Shown here: positions 1 to 4,723 of the stretch, in pieces | Position numbering within the stretch: position 1 is the stretch's first letter | Layout: the number at the start of each line of letters is the position of its first letter | Source: Nocardioides sp. | Lineage (GTDB): Bacteria; Actinomycetota; Actinomycetes; Propionibacteriales; Nocardioidaceae | Length of the DNA stretch: 5,722 bases | Assembly: GCA_023252065.1 (NCBI GenBank) | Contig: JAHEXO010000174.1 | Location: 1 to 5,722, forward strand | Reading direction: 5' to 3' | Position numbers and translations under genes: made by a program | The notes under the pieces: model-generated | Told to the model about the DNA's origin: nothing | The model's input: the letters and a program-made list of their open reading frames with translations, nothing else | Databases searched by the model: none

Positions 1-941
1 TGGCTCTCCATGTTGGAGATCATGCCGCCGGGGATCTGGCTCTTGAAGATCTCGGTCTCCACGCCGGTGATCGCCGACATGAACTGGGTGTAGCGAGGCC
101 GGACCTTCGCGAAGTGGTCCTTGATCCGCACGAGCTTCTCGTCGTCGAGGTCGGTGCTGTACGGCGTGCCGCGCAGCATCTCGACCAGCGACTCGGTCGG
201 GTTGTGGCCGGGGCCCAACGAGAGCGAGGAGATCGAGGTGTCGACGACGTCGGCGCCCGCCTCGATCGCCTTCATCAGGCTGACCAGCGTGACGCCGGTC
301 GTCGCGTGGCAGTGGACGTGGATGCGGGTCTCGGCGCCGAGGTCGTCCTTGATCGCCTTGACGATGTCGTAGGCGGGCTGCGGCTTGAGCAGTGCCGCCA
401 TGTCCTTGATGCACAGGGAGTCGCAGCCGAGGTCCATCAGGTCGCGGGCCATCTGCACGTAGCCCTCGACGGTGTGGAGCGGGCTCTCGGTGTAGCAGAT
501 GGTGCCCTGCGCGTGCTTGTCCACGCGTCGTACGGCGGCGATCGCCTCGCGGACGTTGCGCACGTCGTTGAGGGCGTCGAAGACGCGGTAGACGTCCATG
601 CCGTTCTCGGCCGACTTCTCGACGAAGCGGTTGACCACGCCGTCCTCGTAGTGACGGTAGCCCAGGAGGTTCTGCCCCCGCAGCAGCATCTGCAGGCGGC
701 TGTTCGGCATCAGCTCGCGAAACGTCCGCAGCCGCTCCCACGGGTCCTCGTTGAGGAACCGGATGCACGCGTCGTACGTCGCGCCGCCCCAGCACTCGAC
801 CGACCAGTAGCCGGCCGTGTCGATGTCGGCACAGGCGTCGACCATGTCCTCGAGCGCCATCCGGGTCGCCATCAGGCTCTGGTGCGCATCACGGAGGACG
901 AGCTCGGTGACCCCGATCTCCCGCGTGGTCGTCTCTGTCAT
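1..941 (-). CDS. Methylmalonyl-CoA carboxyltransferase 5S subunit (N-terminal part; runs off left edge)
   Basis: The 5S subunit of transcarboxylase moves a carboxyl group between biotin on the 1.3S carrier and pyruvate/oxaloacetate, the partner half-reaction to the 12S methylmalonyl-CoA step. It is a cytoplasmic, metal-dependent TIM-barrel enzyme. 313 codons are visible, of about 500 in the family, and the C-terminal part lies outside the window. The HMGL/pyruvate carboxyltransferase domain spans residues 10 to 280. Metal and catalytic residues are present: D18 in LVLRDAHQS, K179 in LCIKDMAALLKP (the lysine that is carbamylated in the family), and H210 and H212 in HVHCHATTG. ECWGGATYD (49-57) and LRGQNLLGYRHY (87-98) are also conserved. 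Resemblance to the propionibacterial 5S protein is very close from recall. The ATG at 939-941 is preceded by GAGAGG (950-955) at 8 nt, which supports the start. Oxaloacetate decarboxylase alpha and pyruvate carboxylase B are related alternatives. No biotin-carrier or 12S gene is visible nearby. Confidence 0.93.
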   Translation of the reverse strand, partial: MTETTTREIGVTELVLRDAHQSLMATRMALEDMVDACADIDTAGYWSVECWGGATYDACIRFLNEDPWERLRTFRELMPNSRLQMLLRGQNLLGYRHYEDGVVNRFVEKSAENGMDVYRVFDALNDVRNVREAIAAVRRVDKHAQGTICYTESPLHTVEGYVQMARDLMDLGCDSLCIKDMAALLKPQPAYDIVKAIKDDLGAETRIHVHCHATTGVTLVSLMKAIEAGADVVDTSISSLSLGPGHNPTESLVEMLRGTPYSTDLDDEKLVRIKDHFAKVRPRYTQFMSAITGVETEIFKSQIPGGMISNMES

Positions 942-970
942 GGCTCTAGCCTCTCGTAACGCGGGCCGGA

Positions 971-1032
971 TGCGGAGAGCGAAGGTCCCGGATCCGGGGA
1001 CGAACGACCCTCGTTGCCCTTCGCAGTCCGCA
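971..1032. repeat. Large imperfect inverted repeat with two nested hairpins, upstream of the 5S gene
   Basis: The arms TGCGGAGAGCGAAGG (971-985) and CCTTCGCAGTCCGCA (1018-1032) pair at 13 of 15 positions; only 977-978 against 1025-1026 fail. The 32-nt interior holds a perfect 12-bp palindrome, CCCGGATCCGGG (987-998), and a small hairpin, AACGA-CCC-TCGTT (1003-1015). Folded as RNA this gives a three-way junction. It lies 30 bp upstream of the 5S start codon and just upstream of the predicted DUF2200 promoter. It could be a structured leader of the 5S mRNA, a protein-binding site shared by the two divergent genes, or chance pairing in GC-rich DNA. Confidence 0.6.
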
Positions 1033-1049
1033 CGGGGCGGTTCAGACCC

Positions 1050-1055
1050 ACGTTA
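1050..1055 (-). promoter_or_regulatory. Candidate -10 box for the 5S gene
   Basis: Read on the minus strand this is TAACGT, a TAnnnT match to the housekeeping-sigma -10. A start about 6-7 nt downstream, near 1043, would give a 5S leader of about 100 nt containing the whole inverted repeat at 971-1032. No convincing -35 is seen, only TGTGAA-like sequence at 1078-1083, so the call is weak. Confidence 0.3.
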
Positions 1056-1059
1056 GGGT
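1054..1059 (+). promoter_or_regulatory. Candidate -10 box for a leaderless DUF2200 transcript
   Basis: TAGGGT matches TAnnnT and is separated by 6 nt (1060-1065) from the GTG at 1066. That places the transcription start on or next to the first base of the start codon, the usual actinobacterial leaderless arrangement. No Shine-Dalgarno sequence is present before the GTG, which fits. The expected -35 position (about 1031-1036) holds no good match and touches the edge of the upstream dyad. Confidence 0.5.
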
Positions 1060-1065
1060 CGAGTC

Positions 1066-1425
1066 GTGAGCCGGATCTTCACAGTCCCCTTCTCCTCGGT
1101 GTACCCGCACTACGTGGCCAAGGCAGAGAAGAAGGGCCGTAGCCAGGACGAGGTCGACCAGGTCATCCGCTGGCTCACCGGCTTCGACCAGCCGACTCTC
1201 GAACGACTCCTGGCCGGGGAGACGACGTTCGAGGACTTCTTCGCCCAGGCCCACCTCAACCCGAACGCCTCTCTCATCACCGGGGTCGTGTGCGGGGTGC
1301 GCGTCGAGTCGATCGAGGACCCGCTGATGCAGCAGATCCGCTACCTCGACAAGCTGGTCGACGAGCTCGCCAAGGGCAAGGCCATGGACACGATCCTGCG
1401 CACCGCCCCGGCCACGTCGCGCTGA
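1066..1425 (+). CDS. DUF2200 family protein
   Basis: A 119-residue soluble protein matching the DUF2200 family, which has no established function. The match rests on [21 protein letters not shown] (5-25, aromatic and lysine-rich start), [10 protein letters not shown] (32-41), [19 protein letters not shown] (55-73, with the [10 protein letters not shown] signature) and [24 protein letters not shown] (84-107). Family members are of similar length, so the gene appears complete. There is no signal peptide or membrane segment. The start is the GTG at 1066: the conserved R-I-F-T block begins at residue 3, and a -10-like TAGGGT sits 6 nt upstream, suggesting a leaderless mRNA. It is divergent from the 5S transcarboxylase gene and convergent with the 87-residue gene, so it is probably monocistronic. 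The role is unknown. Confidence 0.92.
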   Translation: MSRIFTVPFSSVYPHYVAKAEKKGRSQDEVDQVIRWLTGFDQPTLERLLAGETTFEDFFAQAHLNPNASLITGVVCGVRVESIEDPLMQQIRYLDKLVDELAKGKAMDTILRTAPATSR

Positions 1426-1432
1426 ACGCACG

Positions 1433-1459
1433 CGGACGATGGGACGCGCTGGTCGTCCG
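1433..1459. terminator. Hairpin in the convergent junction, possible bidirectional terminator
   Basis: A perfect 7-bp stem, CGGACGA (1433-1439) with TCGTCCG (1453-1459), encloses a 13-nt loop. It begins 7 nt after the DUF2200 stop and ends 2 nt beyond the stop of the opposing gene. Neither side has a run of T, which is common for actinobacterial terminators but keeps the call tentative. Confidence 0.4.
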
Positions 1460-1461
1460 GT

Positions 1462-1725
1462 CTACTCCTGGATGTAGATGACCAGGGTCTCGCCGAGCAC
1501 GCCGTCGTACTCCATCGCCGCAGCGCCCGCGTCCGACTGGAGCGCCGCCATCATCGCGTCCATGTCCGGCACGTCCATGCTGATGCTGACGTGCGTGCGG
1601 TCGGTGGGGTTGACGAAGGTGCGGATGTTCGTGACTCCGAGAGGCCCGAAGAACTCGTCCCGCTTGGGCGAGGAGAGCCAGTGATCGACGTCCTTGACGT
1701 CGTGGGTCGCGACGATGGTGGGCAT
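1462..1725 (-). CDS. Small conserved protein, predicted ferredoxin-like alpha/beta fold (87 aa)
   Basis: I do not recognise a named function. The 87-residue product begins MPTIVATHDVKDVDHWL and ends GETLVIYIQE. The hydrophobic pattern suggests beta-alpha-beta-beta-alpha-beta: strands near 2-8, 33-38, 45-50 and 80-86, helices near 11-28 and 54-71. This resembles small dimeric alpha/beta-barrel or cyclase-like proteins. H8, H15 and W16 lie close together at the end of the first strand. There is no signal peptide or membrane segment. An upstream in-frame start at 1902 exists, but the ATG at 1725 is preferred: it has a strong Shine-Dalgarno sequence (GGGAGG, 1731-1736) at 5 nt, and the upstream extension reads as low-quality sequence. 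It is convergent with DUF2200 and divergent from the hydrolase, so probably transcribed alone. Confidence 0.82.
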   Translation of the reverse strand: MPTIVATHDVKDVDHWLSSPKRDEFFGPLGVTNIRTFVNPTDRTHVSISMDVPDMDAMMAALQSDAGAAAMEYDGVLGETLVIYIQE

Positions 1726-1736
1726 GGTTGCCTCCC

Positions 1737-1756
1737 GGTCTCGGTATTGGTCTCGG
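1737..1756. repeat. Tandem direct repeat GGTCTCGG in the leader of the 87-aa gene
   Basis: GGTCTCGG occurs at 1737-1744 and again at 1749-1756, separated by TATT, a 12-bp period. It begins immediately upstream of the Shine-Dalgarno sequence of the minus-strand gene. It is followed by a 6-bp inverted repeat, GGTCGA (1756-1761) with TCGACC (1767-1772). A regulator-binding site is possible, but nothing identifies the regulator. Confidence 0.4.
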
Positions 1757-1863
1757 GTCGACGGCTTCGACCGCTGATCCACACTAGGTGGCCGGGCATC
1801 GTGGGACATGACATCGCTGGGCCAGGGCTGCGGGTGGCGATCCGGCAAGGCCGCGCGCCTGTG

Positions 1864-1893
1864 CAGACACCGATGTCGCTCCGCTGGCACGAT
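1864..1893 (+). promoter_or_regulatory. Weak candidate promoter for the alpha/beta-hydrolase gene
   Basis: CAGACA (1864-1869) resembles the end of a TTGACA -35 box. After an 18-bp spacer, CACGAT (1888-1893) has the conserved A and final T of a -10. The ATG at 1901 follows by 7 nt, which would allow a leaderless message. No Shine-Dalgarno sequence precedes either ATG in this area. Each box deviates from consensus, so this is tentative. Confidence 0.25.
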
Positions 1894-1900
1894 GACGAAC

Positions 1901-3607
1901 ATGCGCCCGGGCGGCTTCAGGCTCCGACGCCGGCCGGAGGTCGCCGTCGCCTGGCTCCGCCGTCAGGTGCGTCGACAGCTGCGTACGCCGTTCGCCCCGG
2001 CCGTGGGCGCCGTCCTGCTCTTCTGGGCATCCCTCACGCCCTCGCTGCTGCCGCGCAGCCCGGTCTACCAGGGCGTGGTGGCTGCGGCTGCCGGCCTCCT
2101 CGGCTACGGCGTCGGCTCCCTCCTCGGCTGGATCGTGCGCAGCTGCGGTGGCCGGCTGAGGGGTCATGCACGCCAGCGCGCGTGGCTCGTCGTGGGCATC
2201 GCGGCCCTCGTCGGCACCGTGGTGATGTTGACGGCCTACCTCCGTTGGGAGAACCAGCTGCGCGACCTGGTCGGCCTCGACCGGATCGGCGTCGGCAGCC
2301 TCCTCCGGATGCTGCTGGTGGGCCTCGTCGTCTTCGTCGTGCTGCTGGCGGTGGCACGCGGGCTGAAGGCGGCCGGCCGGCTCCTGGGCAGGTTCGTCGG
2401 CCGTTTCCTCCCGCCGCGGGTCGCCACCGTGACCGGCGGCCTGGTCGTCGCACTGGTGGCCTACGTTCTGATCACCGGCGTCGCCACCCATCGCCTGCTG
2501 GAGAGCCTCGACGCGACGTTCATGACGGCCAACGACGAGTTCTCCACCGACGTCCCCGCACCTGCGAGCCGCTTCCTGTCGGGCGGCCCGCAGTCCGGCG
2601 TGACCTGGCAGGACCTCGGCCGGCAGGGCCGCGTGTTCATCGCCAACGCACCGACGCGCGCGCAGATCGCCTCGTTCAGCGGACCAGGGGCCAAGGCGCC
2701 GATCCGGGCCTACGTCGGCGTCGGCACGGACCGGACGGTGGATCTGCGGCAGCAGGCCGCAGAGGCCGTCGCCGAGCTCGAGCGGCTCGGCGCCTTCGAC
2801 CGACAGGTCATCAAAGTCGTGACGCCGACCGGGAGCGGCTGGGTGAACGAGAACCAGGCCCAGGCCCTCGAGTACCTCTGGCACGGCGACACGGCCACGG
2901 TGAGCATGCAGTACTCCTACCTGCCGAGCCTGCTGTCGTTCCTGGTGGACGACAACCGCGCCGAGACGGCGGGGCGCCTGCTGTTCGACGACGTGTACGC
3001 GCACTGGAGCGCGCTGCGGCCGGGTCATCGACCGAAGCTCGTCGTCAGCGGCGAGAGCCTGGGCAGCTTCGGAGCCGAGGGCGCCTTCAGCGGCGCACAG
3101 GACCTCGCCCAGCGGACCGACGGCGCGCTGTTCGTCGGACCGACCGCCAACAACTCCCTGTGGAGCCGCTTCACCGCCGAGCGCGATCCGGGCACACCCG
3201 AGGTGCTGCCGACGTACGACGGCGGCGTGACCGTGCGGTTCGCCGACAGCCCGCCGGACTTCGCCACCGAGGGCTCCTGGTCCGCTCCCCGGGTGGCCTA
3301 CCTCCAGCACGCGAACGACCCGGTCACCTGGTGGGACTGGTCGCTCGCCCTGCGCAAGCCCGCCTGGCTGTCGGAGCCGCGCGGCCGCGACGTGTCGCCG
3401 GCCATCCGCTGGATCCCGGTGATCACGATGCTCCAGCTCGGCGCCGACCAGCTGGTGGCCAACGACGTCCCGAACGGTCAAGGTCACCAGTTCGGTACGG
3501 CGCCGGCCGTCGCCTGGGCCGCGATCCTCCCTCCGCCCGGCTGGACCTCGTCGGACACCACCCGCCTCGTGGCCCGGATAGCCGATCGGCACGCGCCCAT
3601 CAGATGA
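1901..3607 (+). CDS. Membrane-anchored alpha/beta-hydrolase family protein
   Basis: A 568-residue protein matching the actinobacterial family with an N-terminal membrane domain and a C-terminal alpha/beta-hydrolase catalytic domain (Pfam Abhydrolase_9_N and Abhydrolase_9, from recall). An arginine-rich N-terminus (residues 7-28) precedes five hydrophobic segments near 30-50, 58-79, 94-114, 134-152 and 177-195. Cytoplasmic loops are rich in R and K, so the positive-inside rule puts the catalytic part outside the membrane. The nucleophile elbow is GESLGS with S386. D473 (HANDPVTWW) and H529 (GQGHQFG) are plausible triad partners. The substrate is unknown; an envelope lipid or ester is an inference. 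The ATGs at 1892 and 1901 are both possible. Upstream extension to 1808 lacks family character. No Shine-Dalgarno sequence is seen, and 1901 fits a weak leaderless promoter. Confidence 0.88.
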   Translation: MRPGGFRLRRRPEVAVAWLRRQVRRQLRTPFAPAVGAVLLFWASLTPSLLPRSPVYQGVVAAAAGLLGYGVGSLLGWIVRSCGGRLRGHARQRAWLVVGIAALVGTVVMLTAYLRWENQLRDLVGLDRIGVGSLLRMLLVGLVVFVVLLAVARGLKAAGRLLGRFVGRFLPPRVATVTGGLVVALVAYVLITGVATHRLLESLDATFMTANDEFSTDVPAPASRFLSGGPQSGVTWQDLGRQGRVFIANAPTRAQIASFSGPGAKAPIRAYVGVGTDRTVDLRQQAAEAVAELERLGAFDRQVIKVVTPTGSGWVNENQAQALEYLWHGDTATVSMQYSYLPSLLSFLVDDNRAETAGRLLFDDVYAHWSALRPGHRPKLVVSGESLGSFGAEGAFSGAQDLAQRTDGALFVGPTANNSLWSRFTAERDPGTPEVLPTYDGGVTVRFADSPPDFATEGSWSAPRVAYLQHANDPVTWWDWSLALRKPAWLSEPRGRDVSPAIRWIPVITMLQLGADQLVANDVPNGQGHQFGTAPAVAWAAILPPPGWTSSDTTRLVARIADRHAPIR

Positions 3608-3614
3608 CGCGGAC

Positions 3615-3647
3615 CGCTCGACGTACGCCGAGCGATCGAGCTCGGCG
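3615..3647 (+). terminator. Overlapping alternative hairpins after the hydrolase gene; candidate terminator
   Basis: An 8-bp perfect stem, CGCCGAGC (3626-3633) with GCTCGGCG (3640-3647), has a 6-nt loop and lies 19 nt after the stop codon. A competing 6-bp stem, CGCTCG (3615-3620) with CGAGCG (3629-3634), shares bases with it, so only one can form. No T-tract follows (CTCAATTCGG). It is the only candidate terminator between the hydrolase and the DUF3800 gene. Confidence 0.4.
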
Positions 3648-3694
3648 CTCAATTCGGTGGTGCCGCGGGGTACGGCGCGCCAGCATGGGGTCGC

Positions 3695-4693
3695 GTGGGA
3701 GGTGGCCGATCGACGAGGTTGCGGCTGCAGGGCGGGTTGCCGCCGGCGGACGGGCTCACCGGCTCGGTCGTGGAGATCGCGTGTGACGAGTCCGGGTTCT
3801 CCGGCAGCAACCTCCTGGACGCGTCCAGCCCGGTGATCGCGCACGCCAGTGTCGACCTGAGCGCCGACGAGGCAGCTCGGCTGATCACGACACTGCGGGT
3901 CGGGTCCCGGTTCACCCTCAGCGAGCTCAAGTCCGGCCAGCTCCTCCGGAGCCGAGTGGCGAGCGAGTCATTCGAGTGGTTCCTTTCTGCCCTGAGCGGC
4001 CGCGCTCACGTGCACCTGGTCGACAAGGAGTACTTCCTCGTCACTCGGATCGTCGACCTGTTCCTGGCCGAGCCGTCCTATGCGGCTGGTACTCGCCTGA
4101 CCCGGCAGCAGCGTCCGGCTGCCCGCGCCCTCTACGAGGCCCGACGCGCGAGTGGTCCGGAGTGGGGAGCCTTCCTCGAGGCCTTCGTCGAGCTGGTTCG
4201 GACCAAGCGCCGGCGTCAGCCGGGCCTCAACCTGCTGGAGCGGTTCTTCCGGGCGCGGGATGCGCTGAGGGCAGGCGGGCTCGGCCCCGCGGCCGACGTC
4301 GTCCTGGACGAGCTCACGCCTGATCGGGTCCAGGCGATCGTGACGCGACTGATCGACGACGACCGCTCGATCCCTCCGCCTCTGGAGCCGATGTTGCCTG
4401 CGGTGGCCGAGACCGTCCTGTTCTGGAGCGGCGCGCGGCGTCAGGTGCTGGTCGTGCATGACGAGCAGAGCGCACTCACCGCTGACCGGTTGCGGCGCCT
4501 CCAGCAGGTGCTGGCCGACGGCGCCGACGTGTCGCCGTTCGCCGGCCTGGTCGCGGTCGACTCCCGGGACGACCCACGGGTGCAGGTCGCCGACCTGCTG
4601 GCCGGGATCGCGCGACGGCTCGCCGAGAACGGCGAGGGAAGGCCGGCCGAGCGCGATCTGTCGTCGACCTCCCTGCTGGATCCCGAGCGGTGA
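3695..4693 (+). CDS. DUF3800 domain-containing protein
   Basis: Matches the DUF3800 group, proteins with a predicted RNase H-like fold and acidic conserved residues, often found near mobile elements or defence genes; biochemical function is not established. Visible features in order: IACDESGFSG (28-37) with the D31-E32 pair on the first strand, VIAHASVDL (47-55), LSELKSGQLL (75-84), HLVDKEYFLVTRIVDLF (107-123), VLVVHDEQSALT (251-262) and DDPRVQVADLLAG (292-304) with D293, Q297 and D300. There is no signal peptide or membrane segment. The start is uncertain. In this family the DESG motif normally lies within about ten residues of the N-terminus, which favours the in-frame GTG at 3770 (giving MEIACDESG). 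That GTG has no ribosome binding site, so the longest frame, from the GTG at 3695, is listed. Some codons (CTT, TCT, GGT) are less GC-biased than in the neighbours. The next gene follows after 30 bp on the same strand. Confidence 0.85.
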   Translation: MGGGRSTRLRLQGGLPPADGLTGSVVEIACDESGFSGSNLLDASSPVIAHASVDLSADEAARLITTLRVGSRFTLSELKSGQLLRSRVASESFEWFLSALSGRAHVHLVDKEYFLVTRIVDLFLAEPSYAAGTRLTRQQRPAARALYEARRASGPEWGAFLEAFVELVRTKRRRQPGLNLLERFFRARDALRAGGLGPAADVVLDELTPDRVQAIVTRLIDDDRSIPPPLEPMLPAVAETVLFWSGARRQVLVVHDEQSALTADRLRRLQQVLADGADVSPFAGLVAVDSRDDPRVQVADLLAGIARRLAENGEGRPAERDLSSTSLLDPER

Positions 4694-4698
4694 CGCAG

Positions 4699-4713
4699 TC
4701 CCCGGGTAGGGGA
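4699..4713 (+). promoter_or_regulatory. Small hairpin and purine-rich region before the transferase start
   Basis: TCCCC (4699-4703) can pair with GGGGA (4709-4713) across a GGGTA loop. The second arm is the best Shine-Dalgarno-like stretch (AGGGGAAG, 4708-4715) before the GTG at 4724, so pairing could mask it. The TAGGGG at 4707-4712 can alternatively be read as a poor -10 box. The stem is short and the call weak. Confidence 0.25.
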
Positions 4714-4723
4714 AGATGATCGC

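Noticed and set aside
114..959. Long plus-strand open frame opposite the 5S gene
   Set aside because: The minus strand encodes a highly recognisable transcarboxylase 5S protein here. The plus-strand product is a low-complexity V/D/R/A sequence typical of antisense frames in GC-rich DNA.
987..998. CCCGGATCCGGG palindrome as a stand-alone operator
   Set aside because: It contains a BamHI-type GGATCC core in GC-rich DNA and could be chance alone. I kept it only as part of the larger dyad at 971-1032.
1042..1431. 129-codon minus-strand open frame opposite DUF2200
   Set aside because: The plus-strand DUF2200 signature ([24 protein letters not shown]) is unmistakable, so the antisense frame is a by-product of base composition.
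1726..1902. N-terminal extension of the 87-aa gene to the ATG at 1902
   Set aside because: The extension is rich in R, H and P with no strand or helix pattern. A near-consensus ribosome binding site sits 5 nt before the internal ATG at 1725.
1591..3786. 731-codon plus-strand open frame across the 87-aa gene and the hydrolase
   Set aside because: The translation is R/P/G-rich with no domain and overlaps the true hydrolase frame, which has membrane segments and a GESLG elbow.
1784..3844. 686-codon minus-strand open frame opposite the hydrolase
   Set aside because: It is an antisense shadow: H/A/R/G-rich, no family pattern, and opposite a gene with clear motifs.
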